Assembly (NCBI GenBank): GCA_022360655.1
Contig: JAKSCK010000255.1
Location: 166,309 to 230,308 of the forward strand
DNA length: 64,000 bases
Direction of reading: 5' to 3'
Source of the DNA: Spirochaetales bacterium
GTDB lineage: Bacteria > Spirochaetota > Spirochaetia > DSM-2461
Shown: positions 44,016-52,347 of the stretch, in pieces
Layout: every line of letters begins with the position of its first letter
Position numbering within the stretch: the stretch's first letter is position 1
Translations under genes and position numbers: made by a program
The notes under the pieces: model-generated
Seen by the model: only the letters and a program-made list of their open reading frames with translations
The model's database searches: none
Told to the model about the DNA's origin: nothing

Positions 44016-45355
44016 TGTTGTGCTCCTTCTTTGTTGGCCTCATCCGTCATTGGTTCCTTGGATTTTGAAGGTTCCATGAGATGATCTAGGTTGCTCTTGT
44101 TCTCTTCCTTCCGGGCCTCCATTTCTTGAGATTCTTCCTCTGAATCCTCACTGATCATGGACTCAAATATGGTTTGAGACCGAACCACTCCCAAAAGTTT
44201 CCCAGTATCGGGATGCACCACCGGCACGGGATAGGGATTTTCACCAGCTACGGCAAAAATATCCTCTAAGACTTCATCCGGTCCTGTTGTGGGCAAATCC
44301 TTTTTCACCAAATCTCCATTGATGATTCGGAGCGCTTGTTTGTCTCCTGGATTATTCCGAACATATTCCCGAAGCCGCTCACGGGTACACAGCCCAGTGA
44401 TTCGACGAGATTTATCCACCACAAAAGCAAAGGATTTATGGGCCTGTTGCAACATGTGTAGTGCCGTGTTGGCTCCTTCCCAGTCATAAAGAAGGAGTGT
44501 GGGATCTTCCATGAGAGAGGAAGCGGTCACATATTTGACGGGAGAGGCATCCTGCACAAAGTCACGAACATAATCATTGGCTGGCTCTGTGAGAATTTCT
44601 TCTGGTGTTCCTATTTGTACCACATCACCGTCTTTCATGATGGCAATGCGGTCACCAAGCTTGAGGGCTTCTGTGAGATCATGGGTCACAAAGACAATGG
44701 TTTTTTTCAGTGTATCCTGGAGTTCAACCAGTTCATCCTGCATCTGCCGCCGAATCAACGGGTCAAGACCACTAAAAGGTTCATCCATCAGTAGAACCTC
44801 CGGCTCATTGGCCAGGGCCCGGGCCAACCCCACCCGCTGCTGCATACCTCCACTGAGGGCATCTGGATAATAGTCTTCCCAACCTTCTAATCCAACGGTA
44901 ATCAAGGCCTCCTGCGCCTTGGCCTCCCGTTCCTCTTTTTTCATGCCCTTCACTTTCAATCCATAAGCGGCATTTTCCATAACAGACAGATGTGGAAACA
45001 AACCATAATGCTGAAACACCATGGCCGTGACACTTCGTCGATAGTCAAGAAGTTGTTCCTTGGACATTTTGACAATGTCTTGTCCCTTCACAAGGATTCG
45101 GCCTTTGGAGGGGTGAATCAGCCGGGTGAGTGTTCGGATCAGAGTGGACTTACCACTTCCTGATAAGCCCATGATGATGAAAAATTCACCACGTTGGATT
45201 TCTATATTCACATCTCGGAGTGCGGCAATGCATCCGGTTTTTTCGAGCATTTCTTCTTTGGTGGCCTGGCGCATGGCAGGGGCAAAGGCCCGTTTGGGAT
45301 CTTTGCCAAAAACCTTCCAGAGGCCTTGTATCTCTATGATGTTCTCTGTGCTCAT
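44012..45355 (-). CDS. Glycine betaine/proline-type ABC transporter ATPase with CBS domains
   Basis: 447 aa. ATP-binding subunit of the OpuAA/ProV type: Walker A GLSGSGKSTLIRTL, Q-loop, signature LSGGMQQRVGLARAL, Walker B LLMDEPFSGLD, and switch VTHDLTEAL. After ~residue 270 follow two CBS-like repeats (VKYVTASSLMEDP, VVDKSRRITGLCTRERL, VVHPDTGKLLGVVRSQTIFESM), which sense ionic strength in OpuA, then a charged tail of ~50 residues rich in Glu/Lys. The N-terminal region has GLWKVFGKDPKRA typical of the family. Terminator-like hairpin lies upstream. Confidence 0.94.
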   Translation of the reverse strand: MSTENIIEIQGLWKVFGKDPKRAFAPAMRQATKEEMLEKTGCIAALRDVNIEIQRGEFFIIMGLSGSGKSTLIRTLTRLIHPSKGRILVKGQDIVKMSKEQLLDYRRSVTAMVFQHYGLFPHLSVMENAAYGLKVKGMKKEEREAKAQEALITVGLEGWEDYYPDALSGGMQQRVGLARALANEPEVLLMDEPFSGLDPLIRRQMQDELVELQDTLKKTIVFVTHDLTEALKLGDRIAIMKDGDVVQIGTPEEILTEPANDYVRDFVQDASPVKYVTASSLMEDPTLLLYDWEGANTALHMLQQAHKSFAFVVDKSRRITGLCTRERLREYVRNNPGDKQALRIINGDLVKKDLPTTGPDEVLEDIFAVAGENPYPVPVVHPDTGKLLGVVRSQTIFESMISEDSEEESQEMEARKEENKSNLDHLMEPSKSKEPMTDEANKEGAQQ

Positions 45356-45387
45356 GTTCTCTCCGTAAAACCTGTCTACCCAGAAAC

Positions 45388-45420
45388 AAAAAAGGGGAAC
45401 GGTAAGACGCTCCCCTTTTC
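45388..45420 (-). terminator. Intrinsic terminator between binding protein and ATPase genes
   Basis: In the minus sense GAAAAGGGGA (stem 45419-45411) and TCCCCTTTT (45398-45390) flank a 12-nt loop and are followed by a T-run (TTTTTTG). It lies just after the substrate-binding-protein gene, so it probably reduces read-through into the ATPase and permease genes and gives more binding protein. Confidence 0.75.
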
Positions 45421-45432
45421 AAAAATGGCCAT

Positions 45433-46410
45433 TTATAAGGCAGCTAAAACTTTCTCTGCTACAGCTTCATCCACCCACTGGGTCCAGACATCTTGCTTAT
45501 CGGAGAGGAACCATTGGGCCGTTTCTTCAGCTCCCCAGCCATTTTCTTCCATCATGGCCAAGAACAGATTATTGTCTGCAACTGTGGTGGCATAGCGGGA
45601 GAGGAACTCGGCCACTTCAGGCATGGCCTGAGCACTCTTGGCATTCATCAGAATGTGCACATCGGCTGGTGGGAATTCACTCCCTTCCAAACGCACCATA
45701 TCCAGGCGTCCGAGTACTGCTGTGGGAGCCCAGTAATACCCCACCCAAGGTTCACCTTTTTCATAGGCCCCCACCATGGATGCAGCCAATGCGGCTCCAG
45801 AACCAGGAGCACTGGAATTGTATGTGTCTCCTAAACCAGCACCATCAAAAAACTCCTCAGATGTGATGGTGGAAGACCAACCAGCGGCACCTAGGTACAC
45901 CACTCCTTTTGAGGAGTCTTCAGGATCTTTAAACAGCTGCCAATATTTGGGAAGGTCATTGATGTGCTTCAAATCAGGTGCAGAAGCCTCAATGCCCCGC
46001 TCACTGTCGCCTTCAAGAATATAGCGAGGAATCCACCAGCCTTGAGGAGCATCAGGAATATTCTTTCCTAAATCCTTCACAGTTCCTGCTTGAATGGCCT
46101 TCTCATAGGCCTCAGGAAAATTACTGTGCCAGGATTCCATATTAACGTCCACATCCCCCAGGGTTAAACCATTGAAAAGAGGCAAGGTGTCACCCGAAAC
46201 AAACTCAACTTCATAATCTCCTAAACCCTTGGAGATGATGAATGCAGCGATGCGATTGTGGACTTGGACGCTGTCCCAACTGACGTCGGCAAAGACAATC
46301 TTGGCCGGTTTTGATGTGTTCTGCTCGCCGCAGGATGACAAGGTAAGGATTAAAGCGAAAAGGACACACACGGTAAATAGATAGTATTGAATTGACCTAT
46401 AAGACTTCAT
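45433..46410 (-). CDS. Glycine betaine-type substrate-binding lipoprotein
   Basis: 325 aa. A lipoprotein signal (hydrophobic N-terminus, lipobox LSSC at Cys27) tethers it to the membrane. The OpuAC-like binding fold follows: KIVFADVSWDSVQVHNRIAAF, FVSGDTLPLFNGLTLGDVDVNMESWHSNFP, WWIPRYILEGDSERGI, KGVVYLGAAGWSST, PWVGYYWAPTAVLG. Tryptophan residues in these segments are the usual aromatic cage for quaternary amines. First gene of the importer operon; a MarR-type regulator is divergent. Exact substrate (glycine betaine, choline, proline) cannot be told. Confidence 0.9.
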   Translation of the reverse strand: MKSYRSIQYYLFTVCVLFALILTLSSCGEQNTSKPAKIVFADVSWDSVQVHNRIAAFIISKGLGDYEVEFVSGDTLPLFNGLTLGDVDVNMESWHSNFPEAYEKAIQAGTVKDLGKNIPDAPQGWWIPRYILEGDSERGIEASAPDLKHINDLPKYWQLFKDPEDSSKGVVYLGAAGWSSTITSEEFFDGAGLGDTYNSSAPGSGAALAASMVGAYEKGEPWVGYYWAPTAVLGRLDMVRLEGSEFPPADVHILMNAKSAQAMPEVAEFLSRYATTVADNNLFLAMMEENGWGAEETAQWFLSDKQDVWTQWVDEAVAEKVLAAL

Positions 46411-46473
46411 ATAAAGCGTATTCTATATGATTTAATGCTATATGTTAACCCCAAGTCTAATTTGACGCCTTTT

Positions 46474-46546
46474 TTATATCGTACACTACGTTTTCAAGTG
46501 ACAGAATCCCGTTTGATTTGACAATCGTTATATCGTACACTATATA
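46474..46546 (+). promoter_or_regulatory. Consensus-like promoter of the MarR gene with duplicated operator
   Basis: TTGACA (46518-46523), 17-nt spacer, TATATA (46541-46546). The 15-mer TTATATCGTACACTA occurs twice, at 46474-46488 and 46528-46542, 54 bp apart, the second within the promoter spacer and -10 box. TATATCGTACACTATATA is a 14/18 dyad. Strong candidate for autorepressed divergent control of marR and the betaine importer. Confidence 0.75.
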
Positions 46547-46578
46547 TCGTTCCCAAAAACTGATATTCGTGGTATAGA

Positions 46579-47106
46579 ATGAGCATGACCGGAACCGACT
46601 TGAGCGAGAATGTCATCGCCAGCCTTAGACAGATCATCCGCTCCGTTGATTTGCATTCACGGAAGCTCGCTAAGGAGCATGGCCTTACAGGCCCTCAACT
46701 CCTTATTCTCAAAGAAATCAGCAAGAAAGAAGGCATCACCGTCGGTGAAATTGCGCGGGGGGCCTCCCTGAGCCAAGCCACGGTCACAAGCATCCTGGAT
46801 CGCTTGGTGAAATTGGATATGGTATCAAGGGAAAAAAGTGCCCGGGATAAAAGACGGACAGAAGTCCGTTTAACTGGAAAATCCCGAGAACTTTTATCCC
46901 GAAAAATGTCTCTACTTCAGGATGATTTCATTGAAGAGTTTGAAGCCCTCAAAGAATGGGAAAAACAGATGCTTCTCTCCTCCCTCACACGCATTGCCGC
47001 CATGATGGGAGCAGAAAAAATTGTGTCCCCTCCCATCCTCATGTCAGGGCCCATTGATGCCTCAGCCAATGATTTGGCAGCCTACTATGATGAGTCCTCG
47101 AAATAG
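46579..47106 (+). CDS. MarR-family regulator, divergent from betaine importer
   Basis: 175 aa. Winged helix: LTGPQLLILKEI, VGEIARGASLSQATVTSILDRLVKLDMV, the wing REKSARDKRRTEVRLT, then a C-terminal helical dimerisation part and a ~30-residue tail (SGPIDASANDLAAYYDE). Similar regulators (EctR/OpuR/BusR-style control of osmolyte uptake) sit next to osmoprotectant genes, so I infer it controls the importer. ATG 46579 or 46585 are both possible, with only weak ribosome-binding sites. Ended by a GC hairpin with a T tail. Confidence 0.9.
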   Translation: MSMTGTDLSENVIASLRQIIRSVDLHSRKLAKEHGLTGPQLLILKEISKKEGITVGEIARGASLSQATVTSILDRLVKLDMVSREKSARDKRRTEVRLTGKSRELLSRKMSLLQDDFIEEFEALKEWEKQMLLSSLTRIAAMMGAEKIVSPPILMSGPIDASANDLAAYYDESSK

Positions 47107-47146
47107 AAAATTTTTCACAACCACCTCATCACACTCTTTTTAAATC

Positions 47147-47171
47147 AACCCCGCCCTCAGGCGGGGTTTTC
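47147..47171 (+). terminator. Terminator of the MarR gene
   Basis: AACCCCGCC (47147-47155), CTCA loop, GGCGGGGTT (47160-47168) followed by TTCTTAT. Nine-bp stem, convergent with pntB, whose stop lies at the hairpin edge. Confidence 0.7.
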
Positions 47172-48578
47172 TTATCCCTTAAACTCAGAAACCAAGGCCT
47201 GCATGGACGCCTTCGCATCGCCAAAAAGCATGCGGGTGTTATCTCCAAAGAACAATGGATTATCCACCCCTGCAAAACCAGGATTCAAGGAACGCTTGAA
47301 CACAATGACCGTTCTGGCTCGGTCCACTTCAATCACTGGCATTCCATAAAGTGGAGATCCCTCATCCATGCGCGCCGCAGGATTCACCACATCATTGGCA
47401 CCAATCACCAAGGCCACATCCACCGTATCCAAACTGGGATTCACATCATCCATCTCTCTCAGCTGTTCATAGGGAACATTCGCCTCAGCCAGTAAAACAT
47501 TCATATGTCCCGGCATACGTCCCGCTACCGGATGAATCCCAAAATTCACCTCAGCGCCATTCTCTTCCAGCAATCCAGCCAGTTCCCGCACGGCATGCTG
47601 AGCCTGAGCCACTGCCATGCCATAACCTGGAACAACGAGCACATTGGATGCTGCTTCCAAAATGGGAAATGCATCTTCTGCAGAGATGGGTTTAGCCTCA
47701 CCTGTAAATCCAGCTCCTTTTTTGGCCGGTGTACCCGCACCAAAACCACTGAAGAGCACATTGCTAAGCGAGCGGTTCATGGCCTTGCACATGATGTTTG
47801 TGAGAATGATTCCACTGGATCCCACCAAGGCACCAGAAACAATGAGCACATTGTTGGAAATCACAAATCCCGCGGCACAGGCAGCCATTCCACTGTAGGA
47901 ATTCAGCAATGAGATCACCACAGGCATGTCTCCACCGCCAATGGGAATCACCACCAGAATCCCCAGAATCAAACTCACGGCTCCTAAAATTAAAAAGAAG
48001 GAATAGGTTCCCAAGCCAGGAATGAGATTCAACTGGAAGGCCATGAGAGCCAAGGCTCCAAGCACAATCAGAAGGATGATGCCATTCACCACCCGCTGTC
48101 CGCCATAGAGCACAGGTTTTGAACCAAGAGTCCCGGATAGCTTTCCCCAGGCCACAAGAGAACCTGTAAAAGTCACTCCACCAATAAGAACCGTCACCCC
48201 AATGATGAGCAAAGATCCCCAACTGGTAGAAACCAATTCTCCCGCCGAAACCATGCGCTGAAATTCCGACCATCCCACCAAAAGAGAAGCCACGCCACCA
48301 AAACCATTAAAGAGAGCCACCATCTCCGGCATGGCGGTCATGGCCACCAACCGAGCCGCAGCAGCACCAATAACCGTTCCTGCAGCCAAGCCCACCAAAA
48401 TCCAAGGCCAATGAATCACATTGTCCGAAAGCAAGGCCGTAATGATGGCCAAGAGCATTCCCACAGCTGAAAGCAGATTACCCTTTCGAGCCGTGGCTGC
48501 TTTGCTCAGCATCTTCAAACCAAAAACAAAGAGCATGGCCGAAACGATGTAGAGAAGATTAATTGCATCTGCACCCAT
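47172..48578 (-). CDS. pntB: NAD(P) transhydrogenase subunit beta
   Basis: 468 aa. Carries membrane segments of domain II and the NADP(H)-binding domain III of the proton-translocating transhydrogenase that converts NADH + NADP+ into NADPH using the proton gradient. About nine membrane segments precede domain III (VVPGYGMAVAQAQHAV, FGIHPVAGRMPGHMNVLLAEA, DVALVIGANDVVNPAA, GMPVIEVDRARTVIVFKRSLNPGFAGVDN, all conserved). The start ATG 48578 overlaps the pntAB stop by one base (TGATG), with GGAGG upstream; an in-frame GTG lies one codon earlier. Third gene of pntAA-AB-B. Confidence 0.96.
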   Translation of the reverse strand: MGADAINLLYIVSAMLFVFGLKMLSKAATARKGNLLSAVGMLLAIITALLSDNVIHWPWILVGLAAGTVIGAAAARLVAMTAMPEMVALFNGFGGVASLLVGWSEFQRMVSAGELVSTSWGSLLIIGVTVLIGGVTFTGSLVAWGKLSGTLGSKPVLYGGQRVVNGIILLIVLGALALMAFQLNLIPGLGTYSFFLILGAVSLILGILVVIPIGGGDMPVVISLLNSYSGMAACAAGFVISNNVLIVSGALVGSSGIILTNIMCKAMNRSLSNVLFSGFGAGTPAKKGAGFTGEAKPISAEDAFPILEAASNVLVVPGYGMAVAQAQHAVRELAGLLEENGAEVNFGIHPVAGRMPGHMNVLLAEANVPYEQLREMDDVNPSLDTVDVALVIGANDVVNPAARMDEGSPLYGMPVIEVDRARTVIVFKRSLNPGFAGVDNPLFFGDNTRMLFGDAKASMQALVSEFKG

Positions 48579-48871
48579 CACTGCTTCTTCCCTCCTGCAA
48601 ACATGCCCAACATGCGATCAGTCACCAAATATCCACCCACCACATTAATGGTGGCAAACATCACAGCCAGGGTGCCGAGAATCGTCCGAAGCACATCATC
48701 TCCGGTGCTCCAGGTTCCAAGCAAACTAATCAAGGCACCAACAATGGTGATGCCACTCACCGCATTCGATCCCGACATCAGTGGAGTGTGCAGTTGACTG
48801 GGTACCTTTGAAATCAACTCAAAACCAAGAAATGTGGCCAGCACAAGAACAAAAATTGGCATAATTCCCAT
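48578..48871 (-). CDS. pntAB: NAD(P) transhydrogenase subunit alpha, membrane part
   Basis: 97 aa. Split C-terminal portion of PntA: MGIMPIFVLVLATFLGFELISK then SQLHTPLMSGSNAVSGITIVG and TLAVMFATINVVGGYLVTDRML, matching the three or four membrane helices of domain II. Start 48871 has AAGGGAG about 6 nt upstream; the longer open frame adds 18 unsupported residues. Lies between pntAA and pntB in a single operon. Confidence 0.94.
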   Translation of the reverse strand: MGIMPIFVLVLATFLGFELISKVPSQLHTPLMSGSNAVSGITIVGALISLLGTWSTGDDVLRTILGTLAVMFATINVVGGYLVTDRMLGMFAGGKKQ

Positions 48872-48893
48872 GGAATACTCCCTTCTTTTTTCC

Positions 48894-48915
48894 AAAATCG
48901 ACCCCTTCGGGGGGA
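48894..48915. terminator. Short hairpin between pntAA and pntAB
   Basis: ACCCC-TTC-GGGG at 48901-48912 with the ATCG edge (AAATCG before, GATCG after). An internal operon stem, so not a full terminator. Confidence 0.3.
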
Positions 48916-48935
48916 TCGCAATCATTCACTCTTCT

Positions 48936-50102
48936 CTACAAAACACTCGTGTTTGAGGCATAATGGGATTGGATTCCGGAATGAACCACACTCCCCCCTT
49001 TCACCACAAGACATCCCTTCACAATTTCATCCAAGTCCTCACCGGCCTCTGAATGACTTGCATCCAATTTCAGTGTGTTCTTTTCGGAATCCCACATATG
49101 CAGAAGGAGGGCACTGATATTGGCTCCTAGCATTTGACTGGCATGAACAGCCACTTCTCCAGGAAGGTTATCAATTCCAATGAGACGTACCCCATGGATC
49201 ATGACTTCCTCATCCACTTGAGTTCCTTCCACATTGCCACCACTGCCGGCAGCCAAATCCACAACCACGGAGCCGTTCTTCATTTGCTCAATCATCTCCG
49301 ACGTCACAATCCGAGGTGCCGGACGTCCAAAGAGTTTTGCCGTGGTAATCACAACATCTGCTGCCGCAACAGCCTTGGCCATCGCCTCCCGCTGTTTGGC
49401 GAGCTGTTCTTCTGTCAGTGCTTTGGCATAGCCCTGGGCTGTTTGGCCCGTCTCTCCCAAATCCACCTTTAAAAACTTTGCTCCAAGGGATTGCACCTGC
49501 TCTTCTACCACCGGCCGGGTGTCAAAGGCCTCCACCCTTGCACCAAGCCGTTTTGCCGTGGCAATGGCCTGTAATCCCGCCACCCCGGCGCCAATCACAA
49601 ACACACGGGCAGGGGAAAGCGTTCCTGCCGGGGTCATCATCATCGGAAGAATCCGATTCAATCGTTCTGCGGCCTTAATCACCGCCACATATCCTGCCAA
49701 AGAAGCCTGAGAGCTAAGCACATCCATCTTCTGGGCTAAGGTGGTTCGTGGAATCATCTCCAAACTGATGGCATCCACTTTGGCACCAGCAAAACTCTCT
49801 ACAAGAGATCGGTTGTTGTAGGGATCAAGGAGACTCAAATGCAGGCTTCCGGGTTTCATTCCAGCCAGCTCTTCGGGTGTGCTGGGATGGATGCGAACCA
49901 GAACATCCGCCTTACTCATTAATGAGATACGATCGGTCTCAATGGAAGCTCCTGAGCGCTGAAACTCTTCATCATTCCAATGGGATGAGATTCCAGACTC
50001 TACAACAACATCAAACCCTTCTACTGCAACAAGCTTTTTTACAGCCTCCGGAGACAAAACACTGCGTTCATCATTCATCTCCCGCACAGCGGCAATAACC
50101 AT
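48936..50102 (-). CDS. pntAA: NAD(P) transhydrogenase subunit alpha, NAD-binding part
   Basis: 388 aa. Soluble NAD(H)-binding domain I, related to alanine dehydrogenase: MVIAAVREMNDERSVLSPEAV, VVVESGISSHWNDEEF, EMIPRTTLAQKMDVLSSQASLAGY, the Rossmann VFVIGAGVAGLQAIATAKRLGARV with ARVEAFDTRP, and VVVDLAAGSGGNVEGT. Start ATG 50102 with a G-rich ribosome-binding site (GAAGGGGGTGCT). First gene of the pnt operon; it supplies NADPH for biosynthesis. Upstream is a possible operator (50160-50190). Confidence 0.96.
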   Translation of the reverse strand: MVIAAVREMNDERSVLSPEAVKKLVAVEGFDVVVESGISSHWNDEEFQRSGASIETDRISLMSKADVLVRIHPSTPEELAGMKPGSLHLSLLDPYNNRSLVESFAGAKVDAISLEMIPRTTLAQKMDVLSSQASLAGYVAVIKAAERLNRILPMMMTPAGTLSPARVFVIGAGVAGLQAIATAKRLGARVEAFDTRPVVEEQVQSLGAKFLKVDLGETGQTAQGYAKALTEEQLAKQREAMAKAVAAADVVITTAKLFGRPAPRIVTSEMIEQMKNGSVVVDLAAGSGGNVEGTQVDEEVMIHGVRLIGIDNLPGEVAVHASQMLGANISALLLHMWDSEKNTLKLDASHSEAGEDLDEIVKGCLVVKGGSVVHSGIQSHYASNTSVL

Positions 50103-50415
50103 AGCACCCCCTTCTGGAAATAGGCTCTACCAACCTCATCTCAACATGAGGAATGGAAATCATAATTTTTTTATTAATATCAAATTATGACTTCTAAGAT
50201 TCCGGACAATATGAACAGTTTCGCTTTTTTCATATCGCCTTACTAAGAATCTAATGGTGTTGACGCCCTTCGGAAAGTTTTTTCTTAGGCTCAATAAACA
50301 TTATTTGCAATGAAAGGGTTAATTTGCTTCTGCAATGTTTGTCGATTCTTGCCAAAAAAACCGCAGACTGAGTCTCTATCAGCAAGTCTTCAAGAACATC
50401 TATACTCACATCATC
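50103..50415. other. Intergenic region pntAA / MFS gene
   Basis: About 310 nt between divergent genes. Holds a 9-bp inverted repeat TCATAATTT (50160-50168) / AAATTATGA (50182-50190), an operator or promoter-associated palindrome for pnt, and a small CCTCAT...ATGAGG stem at ~50136-50155. Toward the MFS gene TTGACG (50260) has no good -10 box. No RNA gene recognised. Confidence 0.35.
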
Positions 50416-51579
50416 ATGTCAAAACACCCCAGTCTTTGGTACACCGTGATACTCCCTACTCTGTTTTTTCAACTGGCTCTTTCCATGGGAGCTCCATTCA
50501 TTCCTCTCTATGCCCGTGAGCTTGGTTCAAGTCTTGGACTGGCTACTCTGATGGGTGCTGGTGTGTTCTTTGGCCAAGCCCTTCTTGATCTCCCAGGAGG
50601 ATGGCTCGTTCATCGCTATGGCGAGAAAACCATCATGGTGTTGGGAGGTCTGATTCTTCTTTTTTCTGCCCTTCTTCGCCTTCTGTTTCCACTTATTCTG
50701 TCTCTTGGGCTTTCCATATTGCTTACTGGAGCAGGCACATCACTCCTTTGGCTTGCGCGAATGTCGTGGCTCAAACATGAGATTCGAGGGGTGGAACGGG
50801 GACAAGCCATGTCAAAAGTTGGAGGAGCTCTCCGAATCGCAAACATCGCTGGTCCTTTAATGGGTGGTTTCATTGCCGAACATGCCAGTTACCTCAGCCT
50901 ATTTGCAGCACAAGGGACCCTCTTTCTATGTTCAACAGCCTTTATGATTTGGAAGGTTCAACCTACACCTGTTCCTCAAGTGTCCTATCGTCTTTCCATC
51001 GAAAAAACCCACCAGGTCTGGCAGAAGAATTGGCGTAATATTTTGGCTGCTGGGGCTGGAATTGCTGGGCTCACCGTTCTTCGAACCTCTCGAGAGATTC
51101 TGATTCCCCTCTGGGGAAAAGAAGTGGGGCTGGGAGAAGCTCTCGTGGGAATCGTTATTTTTTCCGGTGCTCTTGTCGATGCCAGTTTTTTCTGGCTTTC
51201 CGGCCTTGTCATGACCCGCTGGGGGCGCAAGCCCGCCGCAATTATGTGCACCGTGGGATTAGGGCTTGCAATAGGCTTACTTCCCCTTGCAACAGGATTT
51301 GTTGGACTCGTCGCTCTTTCATGCTTGGCCGGACTCAGCAATGCCTTGGGTGCAGGAATCAATCTCACCATCAGTGGAGATCTTGCTCCTAGACAGCATC
51401 CAGCGGCCTTTCTCAGTCTTTGGCGTTTTTTTATGGGATTTGCCGCCTTTGGTGGACCTGCCTTGGCGGCAACAACAATTCGTCTAGTGGGAGAAAGTGC
51501 AGCTCCTCCACTTATGACATTTCTTGGAGCGATCGGTGTTGTTGTGATGGGATATGGGATGAGAAATCACAATAAATAA
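50416..51579 (+). CDS. MFS transporter
   Basis: 387 aa with ~12 membrane segments of the major facilitator superfamily. Signature loops are DLPGGWLVHRYGEKTIMVLGG after helix 2-3 (G-x-(L/H)-x-D-R-x-G-R-like) and SGLVMTRWGRKPAAIM in the C-terminal half. Substrate cannot be predicted; drug or metabolite export is common in this shape. Start MSKHPSLWY at 50416; 28 upstream in-frame codons look non-membrane and unlikely. Stands alone, with two small minus-strand genes convergent after it. Confidence 0.85.
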   Translation: MSKHPSLWYTVILPTLFFQLALSMGAPFIPLYARELGSSLGLATLMGAGVFFGQALLDLPGGWLVHRYGEKTIMVLGGLILLFSALLRLLFPLILSLGLSILLTGAGTSLLWLARMSWLKHEIRGVERGQAMSKVGGALRIANIAGPLMGGFIAEHASYLSLFAAQGTLFLCSTAFMIWKVQPTPVPQVSYRLSIEKTHQVWQKNWRNILAAGAGIAGLTVLRTSREILIPLWGKEVGLGEALVGIVIFSGALVDASFFWLSGLVMTRWGRKPAAIMCTVGLGLAIGLLPLATGFVGLVALSCLAGLSNALGAGINLTISGDLAPRQHPAAFLSLWRFFMGFAAFGGPALAATTIRLVGESAAPPLMTFLGAIGVVVMGYGMRNHNK

Positions 51580-51595
51580 TAGAGAATGTGGAATC

Positions 51596-51835
51596 TTAAC
51601 GATTGATACCATCAGGGGGACGTTGGGAGGGACCATCCAAATCACTGAGAGAAATCGATGGCGATGAGGATCCCTCTAAAGCCGATTCAATCTGACGGAT
51701 TCTTCGGCTATAACTTCGCAAGGCACTTTCTGCATCGTCCATTCGTCCAACCAAATCGGCTAAAACCACATTCATTCGATTGAGCATATCTTCCATGTGC
51801 ATTAAGCGCACATCATGTTCTAAATCAGCTGACAT
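51596..51835 (-). CDS. Small hypothetical protein with coiled-coil core
   Basis: Not recognised. 79 aa beginning MSADLEHDVRLMHMEDML at 51835, with a probable coiled coil (residues ~5-55, LNRMNVVLADLVGRMDDAESALRSYSRRIRQIESAL) and a Ser/Pro/Asp-rich tail. Its start overlaps the end of the upstream small gene by 11 nt, so they are translated together. AGGAG lies ~11 nt upstream. A longer in-frame reading from 51946 exists but has no ribosome-binding site. Confidence 0.5.
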   Translation of the reverse strand: MSADLEHDVRLMHMEDMLNRMNVVLADLVGRMDDAESALRSYSRRIRQIESALEGSSSPSISLSDLDGPSQRPPDGINR

Positions 51836-52109
51836 TCCTTCTGGAGCTCCTATCAAGAGTAAGCAATTCTGGAGCATCCACGTCCTTTGCATCAATAACC
51901 ATCGCCGTGACATTCCGTCCACATTCGCAAGGGCAATCCACATCACCCACTCGTGTGATGGGACATCGTCCTTCTTGAGGACAATAACTCAGAAGAGTTC
52001 CTGGTGTTAAAGTGTCACAAGGAAAAGAGAGAAACACCATATCTCCTGAACCTGAACGTGTGAGGAGAATATGGTCCGAGAGTGCTTTCATGACCAACAG
52101 GCGTTCCAT
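51825..52109 (-). CDS. Small cysteine-containing hypothetical protein
   Basis: Not recognised. 94 aa, MERLLVMKALSDHILL..., with five cysteines, four of them in SYCPQEGRCP and DCPCECG, suggesting a small metal site or disulfide module. Middle part is beta-like (GDMVFLSFPCDTLTPGTLL). No Shine-Dalgarno before ATG 52109; an internal ATG at codon 7 is an alternative. Overlaps the downstream small gene, forming a two-gene unit. A short open frame with a strong ribosome-binding site lies ~170 nt upstream. Confidence 0.5.
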   Translation of the reverse strand: MERLLVMKALSDHILLTRSGSGDMVFLSFPCDTLTPGTLLSYCPQEGRCPITRVGDVDCPCECGRNVTAMVIDAKDVDAPELLTLDRSSRRNVS

Positions 52110-52282
52110 AAAAAATAAATTAACATAGAAAACAAGCGCTCACAACAGAGGAATCTATCCAAAAAAGTTTTGAAAAAAAAGCTTTCGCTGGAAAAGGTTA
52201 CATGATATATTTGTCATCCTAACTACAGATAGACCCCATCCTGGGTTCACCATTTCTCCACATTTAATCAATAGATTTCTCA

Positions 52283-52324
52283 TCAGTTAGCGCGGGTATC
52301 AGCAGCCAGCGAGAACTTTTTCAT
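52283..52324 (-). CDS. Possible 13-residue leader peptide
   Basis: ATG 52324 is preceded by AAAAGGAGG with 5-nt spacing, an excellent ribosome-binding site, and the frame MKKFSLAADTRAN stops at TGA. Immediately after, TGATGAG could restart a 42-codon frame. A role as leader peptide for the downstream small genes or as a small free peptide is possible; coding is unproven. The antisense hairpin just upstream (52348-52379) suggests attenuation or an opposing RNA. Confidence 0.35.
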   Translation of the reverse strand: MKKFSLAADTRAN

Positions 52325-52347
52325 AGATTCCTCCTTTTCAGTGGTTG

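Noticed and set aside
43161..46410. Possible ectoine or choline transporter instead of betaine
   Set aside because: Family is clearly the OpuA/ProU type, but substrate cannot be separated by eye, so only a general call was made.
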